A stretch of 64,000 bases of DNA from Liquorilactobacillus aquaticus DSM 21051. GTDB taxonomy: Bacteria > Bacillota > Bacilli > Lactobacillales > Lactobacillaceae. The translations under genes were made by a program, and so were the position numbers. The stretch spans positions 36,797 to 100,796 of the forward strand of contig NZ_AYZD01000025.1 of NCBI RefSeq assembly GCF_001436755.1. Direction: 5' to 3'. Position 1 is the first letter of the stretch. Each line of letters opens with the position of its first letter. Below are positions 27,724 through 35,982 of this stretch, one piece after another. The notes below the pieces were generated by a model. That model made no database searches. It saw only the letters and a program-made list of their open reading frames with translations, and was not told where the DNA came from.

Positions 27724-28629
27724 ATGAAACAAGGTACAACTATCCTGACCTTAGACAACGGTTACCACTTATGGACGCATACCGAAGGCAAAGGCAATAT
27801 TCAGCTGCTTTGCCTGCATGGCGGTCCTGGAGGAAACCATGAATATTATGAAAACTTTGCAGAAAAACTTTCCGACCTCGGTGTTCAAGTATCAATGTAT
27901 GATCAGCTTGGATCTTGGTATTCAGACCAGCCCGATTTCACAAAACAAGAAAACATTGATAAGTTTTTAAATATGGACTATTTCATTGATGAAGTTGAGG
28001 AAGTTCGTCAAAAACTCGGCTTGGATAATTTCTATCTTATTGGGCAGTCATGGGGCGGTATTCTGACACAAGAATATGCGCTTAAATATCCTGACCACCT
28101 TAAGGGGATTATTATCTCAAGTATGACAGACAACATTGAAGAATATGTCGCAAATATCAATGCTATTCGTGAAAAAGAGTTCTCAGATGATGAACTAAAA
28201 TTCATGAAAAAATGCGAAGCTGAAAATGATTATGCTAATGATCGCTATCAGGAGTTGATTGATGCTTTAAATCGCGGTTATGTGGATCGTAAACAACCGC
28301 CCGCAATTTCACATTTGACGGATACCATGGCTACACCTGTCTATAACTATTTCCAAGGTGATAATGAGTTTGTTGTTACCGGCAAAATGCAAGGTTGGGA
28401 TCGACGGCAAGATATTCATAAAATCAATGTTCCAACATTGATCACTTACGGCGAGCATGAAACGATGCCACTCGCCACTGCACGAAGGATGGCAAGCGTA
28501 ATTCCACATGCTCGATTAGAAACAACTCCAAATGGCGGACATCATCATATGATCGATAATGCTCCCGTTTATTTCGCTCATTTAAAAAAATTCTTACAAG
28601 ATGTTGAAAATAATACATTCAAGGAGTAA
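27724..28629 (+). CDS. pepI: Proline iminopeptidase
   Basis: Removes N-terminal proline from peptides; alpha/beta-hydrolase family S33, 301 residues. The oxyanion motif HGGPGG is at residues 32-37 and the nucleophile Ser109 in GQSWGG; the catalytic His is in NGGHHHM near the C-terminus. I start at the second of two adjacent ATG codons, seven bases after AGGTG; the first (27721) is also possible, and the upstream frame to 27670 lies before any binding site. Paired with pepX just upstream, so the two complete the breakdown of proline peptides. Confidence 0.94.
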   Translation: MKQGTTILTLDNGYHLWTHTEGKGNIQLLCLHGGPGGNHEYYENFAEKLSDLGVQVSMYDQLGSWYSDQPDFTKQENIDKFLNMDYFIDEVEEVRQKLGLDNFYLIGQSWGGILTQEYALKYPDHLKGIIISSMTDNIEEYVANINAIREKEFSDDELKFMKKCEAENDYANDRYQELIDALNRGYVDRKQPPAISHLTDTMATPVYNYFQGDNEFVVTGKMQGWDRRQDIHKINVPTLITYGEHETMPLATARRMASVIPHARLETTPNGGHHHMIDNAPVYFAHLKKFLQDVENNTFKE

Positions 28630-28642
28630 TTATTGCGCAATA

Positions 28643-28679
28643 AAACAGGGCAGAATGATTATTATTCTGCCCTGTTTTT
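28643..28679 (+). terminator. Terminator of pepI
   Basis: AAACAGGGCAGAAT pairs with ATTCTGCCCTGTTT around a short AT loop, with T-run behind. It lies about 15 bases after the pepI stop. Confidence 0.9.
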
Positions 28680-28728
28680 GTTACTTACTTATCACGTTGA
28701 TTTTAAATTACAAAGGAGCCGATTGTTA

Positions 28729-29115
28729 ATGAATATCAAACGAATTGATCATATCGTTTTAACCGTTGCGGACCTCCCGCGAGCCATTCGATTCTATCAT
28801 GAAGTCTTCGATATGCCAATTATTAAGGATAAGGAAACAGACATGGAAAACTGTGTTCGCTGTGGGCATCAATTGATTGAATTTCGTCTTGTCAATGAGG
28901 AATACTCCCTAGGCCCTGCTGATCCCACTGTTGGTTCAGCTAATTTATGTATTATAGCAGGTGATTCAATGGATCAGATCACTAACCACTTGATCAGCTA
29001 CTATATCCCCATCCTCAAAGGCCCACTTAAAAGAATTGGTTCGGAAGGTGAAATGACTTCGATCTATATTAATGACTACGATAAAAATTTAATTGAAATT
29101 TCAAGCTACAAATAA
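28729..29115 (+). CDS. VOC (glyoxalase-fold) family protein
   Basis: A 128-residue vicinal-oxygen-chelate protein with a single glyoxalase-like domain: IDHIVLTVADLPRAIRFYHEVF at the N-terminus, the metal-binding glutamate in HQLIEFRLV, and YINDYDKNLIEI at the end. Relatives act on electrophiles or antibiotics or carry no catalysis, so no substrate is proposed. AAAGGAG precedes the ATG at 28729; the longer frame from 28633 runs across the pepI terminator and is not used. Confidence 0.85.
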   Translation: MNIKRIDHIVLTVADLPRAIRFYHEVFDMPIIKDKETDMENCVRCGHQLIEFRLVNEEYSLGPADPTVGSANLCIIAGDSMDQITNHLISYYIPILKGPLKRIGSEGEMTSIYINDYDKNLIEISSYK

Positions 29116-29190
29116 AATTCACATAAAATAGCATTGGAAATACACTAAACCATCGTAAACATGTTATTTCGTACAACACAAAGATAAAAT

Positions 29191-29230
29191 AATAGGGCTA
29201 AACCAAACGTTAATTTGGACTAGCCCTATT
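29191..29230. terminator. Hairpin between VOC gene and queT
   Basis: AATAGGGCTA pairs with TAGCCCTATT, and CCAAA with TTTGG extends the stem. The loop region (AAACGTTAATTT) resembles that of the hairpin after prs. It lies between convergent genes and could end both. Confidence 0.6.
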
Positions 29231-29361
29231 GTAATTTCATGCGATCTTCATGTTAATGTACTTTAGTAATCCGCTTTTTCTTAAGCAATCTAACTACATA
29301 AAAAACAGATTTTCATATCTATAGTTAATTTTTTTCGCTATTCTGAAAATTTTTATCTCAC

Positions 29362-29853
29362 TTACTTGGTTAAATCAATCCGCAGGCTAATCAACCAAAA
29401 CACTACTGCGCCGATAACCATTGAGATAAGTTCACCAATCGCCACGGATAAGTATGTCGCCCAGAAAGGCACATGACTAACGAAGAAAAGTTCAAGCGCT
29501 ACACTCCAAGTCAATACCGTGCAAGAGATTACACTGATTACCAGCTTACGCGGCACAGAGTCAGTGTAACGGCTTAACAAGTAACTGACTCCGGTCATCA
29601 TCAATGTGCCTAAGGAACCAAATACAACATCAACGACCCCTAAACTCGACCACAGATTTGCAATCAAACAGCCCAACGTCAACGCCCAAATATAACGTTT
29701 GTTAAAAACTGCAAGATTATTGAGCATTTCTGCCAATCGTAATTGGACTGGTCCAAAGCTCCACGGTATCAATGCCACTGTGATCACAACATACAACGCT
29801 GCAATCAATCCACTTTTAAGGAGTCCAACCGTTCTTTCATGGGTATTCTCCAA
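29362..29853 (-). CDS. queT: Queuosine precursor transporter QueT (ECF S component)
   Basis: A 163-residue protein with five to six hydrophobic segments and the QueT motif FGPVQLRLAEMLNNLAVFN. QueT is the substrate-specific subunit of an energy-coupling-factor importer that takes up a queuine or preQ1-type base for tRNA modification; the ECF ATPases and EcfT are elsewhere. Translation begins at a TTG eight bases after AGAGG. The binding site follows directly on a hairpin and A-rich tail that resemble a preQ1 riboswitch. Confidence 0.9.
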   Translation of the reverse strand: MENTHERTVGLLKSGLIAALYVVITVALIPWSFGPVQLRLAEMLNNLAVFNKRYIWALTLGCLIANLWSSLGVVDVVFGSLGTLMMTGVSYLLSRYTDSVPRKLVISVISCTVLTWSVALELFFVSHVPFWATYLSVAIGELISMVIGAVVFWLISLRIDLTK

Positions 29854-29861
29854 TTCAAAGA

Positions 29862-29911
29862 CCTCTTTCTAGTTTTTTATTTTGGTGGGATTTTCGCGAA
29901 CCACCACTACA
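29862..29911 (-). promoter_or_regulatory. Candidate preQ1-type riboswitch before queT
   Basis: On the minus strand a hairpin (TGGTGG with CCACCA, loop starting TTCGC) is followed at once by an A-rich tail ending AAAAAACTAG and then the AAAGAGG ribosome binding site. This is the compact arrangement of class I preQ1 riboswitches, which regulate queT genes. The loop lacks the UAG that would pair with the CUA of the tail in well-studied members, so the pseudoknot is not fully supported. Confidence 0.5.
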
Positions 29912-29977
29912 GACAAAAGATAGTACTCGAAGCAATTACGCTCTCGCACTGGTATACGTTATTTGTAGATCAAGCTG

Positions 29978-29983
29978 ATTATA
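29978..29983 (-). promoter_or_regulatory. Extended -10 promoter of queT
   Basis: On the minus strand TTGG precedes TATAAT; about 65 bases of leader would then come before the candidate riboswitch. The -35 is weak. Confidence 0.5.
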
Positions 29984-30146
29984 CCAAAGATAGATAATTG
30001 AGAAAAGCAGTTATCAGATTTATTGAGTGTGTCTATCCTCAAAAGTGACACTCCTGCAGACTACTGTTTTCTCAAAAAAAATGGATCCTGGTTCATTAAC
30101 GCCAAAGGTATAAAACTTAGGCCAAGTTCTTTTTAATTTATTAAAC

Positions 30147-30566
30147 CTACTCTTTTTTAAAAGCCCAAAATCTTTGTCCTAGGTAATTTAGACCCACAAA
30201 CAGAATTGTTCCTGCCAGCATCGCAATATTATCTTGTGTTCCCTGCGGAAAGCTGCTGAAGAGAACCTTTATGACAGGCTGTGCAACTCCGTATGCCACT
30301 AGATAACAAATGGTTATATTTATCACAAAACGCACAATTATCCGCTTGTCTTTTGATTTATTCTGAAAAGTAAAGTATTTATTCAAGAAATAGCTTAAAA
30401 TACTTCCAAAAATATAATTAGAAGCTGAAGAAATCCAGTAGTTAAAATGAAAAAGATTGTAAAACAAAAACATGATTGCCATTCCGAAAATTGTGTTCGC
30501 GATACCAACCACTATGAATTTGAGCATTGTAATATCAAAAAATTTTTTTAGTCTATCTAGCATCAT
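30147..30566 (-). CDS. GtrA family membrane protein
   Basis: A 139-residue protein with four hydrophobic segments and GtrA-domain features (FIVVGIANTIFGMAIMFL at the start, YFLNKYFTFQ in the middle). GtrA proteins are thought to flip or support undecaprenyl-linked sugars made by a GtrB-type transferase. It overlaps the end of the glycosyltransferase gene by 14 bases, so the pair is coupled. AAAGGA is nine bases before the ATG at 30566. Confidence 0.88.
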   Translation of the reverse strand: MMLDRLKKFFDITMLKFIVVGIANTIFGMAIMFLFYNLFHFNYWISSASNYIFGSILSYFLNKYFTFQNKSKDKRIIVRFVINITICYLVAYGVAQPVIKVLFSSFPQGTQDNIAMLAGTILFVGLNYLGQRFWAFKKE

Positions 30567-31518
30567 TCTTAGTTGTCCTTTCACTGATAATGTAACGTGG
30601 ACGAGCTTTTGTTTCTAAATATATTTTGCCGATATATTCGCCGATAATCCCCAAACAAATTAATTGGATACCACCGATAAAGGTTAAGAGCGCACAGGTA
30701 CTAGCCCAGCCGCTAACAGTTTCACCCATCAAAAAACGGATAATTACCCAGATCAAAATAGCAAAACTAAGCAGCGATACAGAACTTCCCAGAGCTGTAA
30801 TAACTCGAATAGGTTTAATGCTTAAACTTGTTATTCCGTTAAATGCAAGGGCAAGCATTTTACTCAAAGGATAATGACTCTTTCCCGCCAAACGCTCATG
30901 CCGCTTATAATAAACGGAGGTGCTTTTAAAACCTACCAGCGGGATCATTCCCCGCAAAAATAAATTAACCTCTTTAAACCTAGCCAATTCGCGCAGAACG
31001 CGTTCTGAAATCAGGCGGTAATCGGCATGATTATAGACAACCTCCGCCCCCATCATGTTCAAAAATTTATAATATGACTCCGCCGTAAAGCGTTTAAAGA
31101 AAGTATCTGTTTTTCTCGAACTGCGGACGCCATATACCACTTCGTTACCTTTGGCATATTCTTCAACCATGTTATCCATTGCATTGATATCATCTTGTCC
31201 ATCGCAATCAATTGAAATGGTAATGTCATATTTACCAATTGACTCCATCAAGCCAGCCAAAACCGCATTTTGATGTCCACGATTTCTGCTTTGCCTAATA
31301 CCGCTGAAATGTTCATCCTCTTCAGCAAGCTGCTTGATCAATGACCATGTTCCGTCCTTACTCCCATCATCTACAAATAAAACTTTGCTATCGGGAGCAA
31401 TCATCCTCTTTTCGGACAATGCTAATATCTTATCTAAAAACTTAGGCGCAGTGACCGGCAATACCTCTTGCTCATTGAAGCAAGGTATCACTATGCACAA
31501 TCTAGGCTCACTTTTCAT
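30553..31518 (-). CDS. GT2 glycosyltransferase (GtrB/DPM1-like)
   Basis: A 321-residue family 2 glycosyltransferase. The N-terminal catalytic domain shows CIVIPCFNEQEVLP, the nucleotide-binding FVDDGSKDGT and the DCDGQDD metal site; two hydrophobic segments near the C-terminus (SVSLLSFAILIWVIIRF, LLTFIGGIQLICLGIIGEYIG) anchor it in the membrane. Such enzymes load a sugar on undecaprenyl phosphate for cell-wall polymer decoration. The ATG at 31518 follows GGAGG by six bases. With the adjacent GtrA gene it forms a glycosylation pair. Confidence 0.9.
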   Translation of the reverse strand: MKSEPRLCIVIPCFNEQEVLPVTAPKFLDKILALSEKRMIAPDSKVLFVDDGSKDGTWSLIKQLAEEDEHFSGIRQSRNRGHQNAVLAGLMESIGKYDITISIDCDGQDDINAMDNMVEEYAKGNEVVYGVRSSRKTDTFFKRFTAESYYKFLNMMGAEVVYNHADYRLISERVLRELARFKEVNLFLRGMIPLVGFKSTSVYYKRHERLAGKSHYPLSKMLALAFNGITSLSIKPIRVITALGSSVSLLSFAILIWVIIRFLMGETVSGWASTCALLTFIGGIQLICLGIIGEYIGKIYLETKARPRYIISERTTKNDAR

Positions 31519-31624
31519 AACAATCCTCCAAACCATTCATCACAAAACCATCCTTTGTATTCTAGCATTTGACTGCACTTTTGTAAATTTAACAAAAAAT
31601 TTTTTATGTTTACTTAGAAAAATC

Positions 31625-31664
31625 AAAAAAATAAAGCTGTGGCCAAATATCATTGCCGCAGCTT
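31625..31664 (-). terminator. Terminator after the aldo/keto reductase
   Basis: AAGCTGCGGC pairs with GCCACAGCTT (one G-U) on the minus strand, followed by a T-rich run. It lies about 60 bases past the reductase stop. Confidence 0.8.
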
Positions 31665-31725
31665 CATATTGCTAACACCCAGAATCACTTAGTCTCATCA
31701 ACTGCCCGTTTTTGCTTTTGCAGGG

Positions 31726-32718
31726 CTATTTTTCTAAAACAGTGTTGATACGCTCAAGTTCATCTTCAGAGAAATCTAAATGGTTGATTGTTTCCAAGTT
31801 ATCGTTTAAATGTTGGAGATTTGCTGTGCCAATAATAACACTCGCAACTACTTCATTCCGCAGCAGCCAAGCCAGCGCTAACTGTGAAAGTGTCTGGTTT
31901 CGCTCTTTTGCGATCTCATTTAACCCACGTATTCTTTGGAGAACTCTGTCTTTTCCTTCATCAAAAACTGCTTGACTTGTGTGATGAATCTTATAGGAAT
32001 CAGGAATGCCATCCAGATACCGTTCGCTCAAAAGGCCTTCTGCAAGCGGCCCATAAGCTACAATGCTCTTTCCTTCATGCTCCATTACATCAAGCAATCC
32101 GCTCGTTTCTGCATCCCTGTTTAGGATGTTATATGACACCTGATTAACCGTGAAAGGCGTACCCATCTTTTTAAAAAGCCGCGTAATTGCCTTTGTTTGC
32201 TGCACATCAAAGTTAGAAATACCAATATACAGTGCTTTTCCTTGCCGGACAACATCATTTAAAGCCAGCGCTGTTTCTTCTAGGTCTGTATGCGGATCAA
32301 ACCGATGGGCATAATAAATATCAACATAATCCGTTCCTAGCCTTTTTAAACTCTGATCAATCGATTGCAGAATCGTTTTGCGTGATAGGAAATGTCCATA
32401 AGGTCCCGGGATTGTTCGATATCCTACCTTAGTTGTAACAACCAGCTCGCCACGATGCGGTTTTAATTCTCCCTGTAGTATATCACCCAATAATTTCTCT
32501 GATGTTCCGATTTCAGGATATCCATAATGATCTGCACAGTCAAAGCTAAAAATTCCCTTATTAAAAGCGTTTAAAACAATCTGCTTTCTGTCATAATATG
32601 GAGCTGCACTATCGAAGCGTTTCCATAAGCCTAGTGAAATTACCGGCAGGCGTAATCCTGTTGTTCCGACTCTTCTGTAAGGTAAAACATTATATCTTTT
32701 TTCATCTGGAATAAACAT
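31726..32718 (-). CDS. Aldo/keto reductase
   Basis: An NAD(P)H-dependent oxidoreductase of the AKR superfamily, 330 residues. The catalytic Asp-Tyr-Lys-His set is visible: FDCADHYGYPE near residue 60, TTKVGY near 94, and YYAHRFD near 136. The C-terminal cofactor-binding residues appear in VIIGTANLQHLNDNLE. The N-terminus (YRRVGTTGLRLPVISLGLW) is close to the YghZ-like branch that reduces methylglyoxal or similar aldehydes; substrate not provable here. AAAGGA precedes the ATG. Confidence 0.92.
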   Translation of the reverse strand: MFIPDEKRYNVLPYRRVGTTGLRLPVISLGLWKRFDSAAPYYDRKQIVLNAFNKGIFSFDCADHYGYPEIGTSEKLLGDILQGELKPHRGELVVTTKVGYRTIPGPYGHFLSRKTILQSIDQSLKRLGTDYVDIYYAHRFDPHTDLEETALALNDVVRQGKALYIGISNFDVQQTKAITRLFKKMGTPFTVNQVSYNILNRDAETSGLLDVMEHEGKSIVAYGPLAEGLLSERYLDGIPDSYKIHHTSQAVFDEGKDRVLQRIRGLNEIAKERNQTLSQLALAWLLRNEVVASVIIGTANLQHLNDNLETINHLDFSEDELERINTVLEK

Positions 32719-32823
32719 CTTCTCAGTCCTTTCATCATATTAGCAGTACATTCAAAGAGTCTTGAAGACACTCTTCTCAACAAGCTAGCCATCGTAGACT
32801 TTTTTCTGAGTCCAAGGGCCCTG

Positions 32824-33639
32824 TTACAAAATAAATTTTTTAATGACCTCTGCAACCGCACTGTGATTATTGTCCTTTTTTGTAATATAATCAGCTTGCT
32901 CCTTAACAAAATCTTTGCCATTACTAACACAAACACCCATGCCGGTCTTTTGAATCATCGGTAAATCATTACTATTGTCCCCAATAGCAATAATTTCCTC
33001 AGGATTTATGCCTAATTGCTGGCCTAATTGAATGGTTGCACTCCCTTTATCAGCGGTAGGATCATTAAATTCAATGTATCGATCCGAAGAAAATGTAATA
33101 TTCAAATTTTTATTTAACTCTTGGGTCACAAATTCTCTGAGAGCAAGCCTTTCCTTGGCCGCTGGAACATAAAAAAGTATTTTAACCAGCTCTTCTCCCT
33201 GCAATTCATCGATATTATCTTCTTTCAAATCGACCCAACCGTTGATTCGACCAGTTAAATAGTTGATCTCACTCTGATTCATATTCCAAATATATAACTG
33301 ATGCAGCGAATAAACATGAATGCAAAAATTATGCTCGACACCCAGCTTAAAAAGCTGCTCAATTGTTTCAAATGACATTGCATTGACTTTCAAAAAACGG
33401 TTGTTTTTATTTTCAACTATCGCACCTCCGTTAAAAGAGATAACGTATTCATTTTTCTTCTGAAACAATCCAAGCTCACGTAGATTGTCCTGGACCGTCA
33501 GGTAATTGCGCCCAGTGTTGGGTACAAAATAAACGCCCTTAGCCACTGCAGCTTGGATCGCTCTAATATTTTCGTCGGTGATCTTCTTGCTATCAGTCAG
33601 CAACGTTTCATCTAGATCACACGTTATCATTTTATACAT
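32824..33639 (-). CDS. HAD-family phosphatase, Cof type
   Basis: A 271-residue haloacid-dehalogenase-like hydrolase, type IIB. Motif I DLDETLL is at residues 8-14; the catalytic lysine lies in ADKGSATIQLG, and motif IV GDNSNDLPMI near residue 218. Cof-type enzymes dephosphorylate sugar phosphates, nucleotides or flavin precursors; the substrate is not known. AGTAGG precedes the ATG. Confidence 0.92.
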   Translation of the reverse strand: MYKMITCDLDETLLTDSKKITDENIRAIQAAVAKGVYFVPNTGRNYLTVQDNLRELGLFQKKNEYVISFNGGAIVENKNNRFLKVNAMSFETIEQLFKLGVEHNFCIHVYSLHQLYIWNMNQSEINYLTGRINGWVDLKEDNIDELQGEELVKILFYVPAAKERLALREFVTQELNKNLNITFSSDRYIEFNDPTADKGSATIQLGQQLGINPEEIIAIGDNSNDLPMIQKTGMGVCVSNGKDFVKEQADYITKKDNNHSAVAEVIKKFIL

Positions 33640-33691
33640 ATATCTTAGCCTACTTTATCATTAGTTTCCTATTTCAAGCACGAAAAAAGAG

Positions 33692-34414
33692 CTAATGCCG
33701 AATCCGATTTACAATGATCGTTACAAGAATTGAGAGAAAAACAATAATGGCAAAAAGTGCGGCTGGAATTTCAATATCAATCGCTGGAATCGACAAAAAC
33801 AACTTAACTGCGATCAACGCAATTAACCCATAAGCCATAACTTCCAGCTCTGGAACAAGCTCCATTAATTTAATGATGAACTCAGCGATCCCACGCATAC
33901 ATATTATACCAATCATTCCACCTATCAGAACAATTACAGGATTGCTGGAAATTGCCAACGACGCCAGAACTGAATCGATTGAAAAAACAATATCCATCAT
34001 TTCAATTGAGATAACAACCGACCAGAACAGTGGGAGTAATCTCTTTTTAGTTTTTCCTTCTTTCATAGGCACCGGATGAAAAATCCGATAAAAATGATTG
34101 ATCGATAAGTATAACAGATATCCAGCCCCAAGGACCTTGATCTCCCAAAAATTAATTAAATATGTTCCTATCCCGATAATTAAGAAGCGAAAAAGATATG
34201 CCCCCCACAAACCATAAAACAAGGACTTCTCCTGCTCTTTTTTTGTAGGCAACGTCTGTGTCTGTGCTGCTAATACAATTGCATTATCAACCGAGAGCAG
34301 GCATTCGATCAAAACCAAAGAAAGAATGATCATCCAATCACTACCGGATTCAACCACACTTTTCCAATTCTCTACATCAAAGAAGGGTCCATATAACTTC
34401 GAAATAACACTCAA
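33692..34414 (-). CDS. TerC/Alx family membrane protein
   Basis: A 240-residue integral membrane protein of the TerC family, thought to export metals such as manganese or to metallate exoenzymes. The signature ECLLSVDNAIVLAAQ with its acidic DN pair is near residue 39, and a second repeat IVFSIDSVLASLAIS lies near residue 150. I place the start at a TTG (34414), eight bases after AAGGAG; the ATG at 34432 has no binding site. An extended -10 (TGG-TAGAAT) lies just upstream. I see no yybP-ykoY manganese riboswitch in the short leader. Confidence 0.88.
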   Translation of the reverse strand: MSVISKLYGPFFDVENWKSVVESGSDWMIILSLVLIECLLSVDNAIVLAAQTQTLPTKKEQEKSLFYGLWGAYLFRFLIIGIGTYLINFWEIKVLGAGYLLYLSINHFYRIFHPVPMKEGKTKKRLLPLFWSVVISIEMMDIVFSIDSVLASLAISSNPVIVLIGGMIGIICMRGIAEFIIKLMELVPELEVMAYGLIALIAVKLFLSIPAIDIEIPAALFAIIVFLSILVTIIVNRIRH

Positions 34415-34501
34415 AAAAGTAGCTCCTTCCATTTCATTTTGATTATTTCAATTTATTCTACCATAGCCGTATCATAGATAAAACAACTTAATATCTTGCC
34501 C

Positions 34502-35374
34502 TCACAAAATTCGCAAACTGTCCTTTCCATACACACTATGGACCTCCTCCATTACTACAAAAGCATGCTCATCAACAGCTCGAACTGCCGCCATAATTTT
34601 TACAAGCTGTTTTTGCTCGCAAATACAATAAACCATCATCTGAGGATCTCCGCTGACTACTCCCTGACCTGGAATCAAAGTCACACCTTTTTGGGTAATT
34701 TCTGCAATTTTTTTAGCAATCAGTTCATGCTTTTTGGAAATAATAGTCAGTGCCTTGCGCTTACCAAAAATTGCCAGCAATTGATTCAAAACAGCAGCCG
34801 ATACATAAAGTTCGATGATAGTTAGCAGCATGTTCTCAATTCCTATCAGAAGAAATGAGGGTACTGCAACGATCAAGTCGAAGAACAGCATTGCTGTCCC
34901 AGTCTTGATTCCAAGATACCGATTGATTATTTTGGCTAGAATAGTACTACCTGCAATCGTTCCTTCGCCATACATGATAAAGCCAAGGGCAATTCCCATC
35001 AGCATACCGCCGAAAAGCGCCCCAACTATTGGTTCCTCCAGTTTTAAACCCCAGGTTGCCGTCATTTTTAAAAAGGCCGAAATACCTGTCACCGCAACAA
35101 CTGTGTAGGCGATAGTCCGCTTATCGAGCAGTTTCCAGCCAACAAGCAGTAATACCCCATTGCAGATTATATTCGTCAGTGCTGGTGAGACATTTAACCA
35201 GTAATATAAAATCGTCATCAGCCCTGTTACCCCGCCTTCACCTAAGTGATTCGCCATTAACAAACTGTTAACCGCAAATGAATAGATAAAAGCGCCTATC
35301 AATATCAATCCCACATTTTTCCAGAATTTTTTCAAAAAAAGTTCCTTCTCTTTCTCCGGTCTTAGCGTGCTCAT
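34502..35374 (-). CDS. YitT family membrane protein
   Basis: A 290-residue protein with five to six hydrophobic segments (DUF161 repeats, including NHLGEGGVTGLMTILYY) and a cytoplasmic C-terminal DUF2179 domain of about 80 residues (LTIISKKHELIAKKIAE). Function is unknown in the family. The ATG follows the stop of the regulator gene directly (TAAATG), which suggests coupling, but a better-spaced site, AAGGA seven bases before a TTG at 35335, would give 277 residues. Confidence 0.88.
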   Translation of the reverse strand: MSTLRPEKEKELFLKKFWKNVGLILIGAFIYSFAVNSLLMANHLGEGGVTGLMTILYYWLNVSPALTNIICNGVLLLVGWKLLDKRTIAYTVVAVTGISAFLKMTATWGLKLEEPIVGALFGGMLMGIALGFIMYGEGTIAGSTILAKIINRYLGIKTGTAMLFFDLIVAVPSFLLIGIENMLLTIIELYVSAAVLNQLLAIFGKRKALTIISKKHELIAKKIAEITQKGVTLIPGQGVVSGDPQMMVYCICEQKQLVKIMAAVRAVDEHAFVVMEEVHSVYGKDSLRIL

Positions 35375-35788
35375 TTAATGAAGAGGTAAAGTTACTTCAC
35401 CATCACTGTCATCATTATCCTGGGTTTCCAATGGATACTTGCCTCGTAAATAACTCTTGATGAGCCCATAAATTATTTCGCGTTCTTGACCATTCAGAAT
35501 ATGGCCTTCCATCGATAATTCAGTATTCATAGCAAAAAGATCCGACAAATCCCGCACACCATAACTATTTCCAACTAAGAAATCGAGTGTAACGCCAAAA
35601 AAGCGTGCTAATTTAAGTACTTCAAGATAAGAAGGAGTATTGATTCCTCTTTCCCAGCTTCCAATCTGCGGGCCTGAATTAAGCCGCTCAGTCAAATTGT
35701 CTTCATTCATCTTGTTCAATTCCACAGCTAATTCTGCCAAGGTCAAATCACGCCCCTTGCGCAAAGCCTTTAAACGTTCTGGAAACAT
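35375..35788 (-). CDS. XRE-type DNA-binding regulator
   Basis: A 137-residue protein with an N-terminal Cro/C1 helix-turn-helix of about 70 residues (RLKALRKGRDLTLAELAVELN, IGSWERGINTPSYLEVLKLARFF) and an acidic C-terminal tail. AAGGGG precedes the ATG. Its stop is directly followed by yitT, so the two are expressed together; whether it regulates yitT is not known. Confidence 0.88.
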   Translation of the reverse strand: MFPERLKALRKGRDLTLAELAVELNKMNEDNLTERLNSGPQIGSWERGINTPSYLEVLKLARFFGVTLDFLVGNSYGVRDLSDLFAMNTELSMEGHILNGQEREIIYGLIKSYLRGKYPLETQDNDDSDGEVTLPLH

Positions 35789-35982
35789 TGTTATCCACCC
35801 CTTTTTATACTAGAATACTACAAACCATTCGTTCCTGTCCCCAATTATTTATTCAACCTGCACAGCAACTTTCAATTCAAACTCTATCACACGAGATTTT
35901 TCAATATTTTACCATTTCATTTGTATCTGCGCGATGTAATAAGAGTACATTTGCAGCTGTGCTCAGCCACACCCAGAGCGGG

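Noticed and set aside
29854..30000. preQ1 class II riboswitch before queT
   Set aside because: The conserved long stem and pseudoknot sequence of class II leaders are not present; a class I-like fold fits better.
32754..32775. Hairpin AAGAGT...ACTCTT between the HAD and aldo/keto reductase genes
   Set aside because: Short stem without a T-run; not convincing as a terminator.
34415..34501. Manganese (yybP-ykoY) riboswitch before the TerC gene
   Set aside because: The leader is only about 60-80 bases and lacks the conserved loops; none seen.
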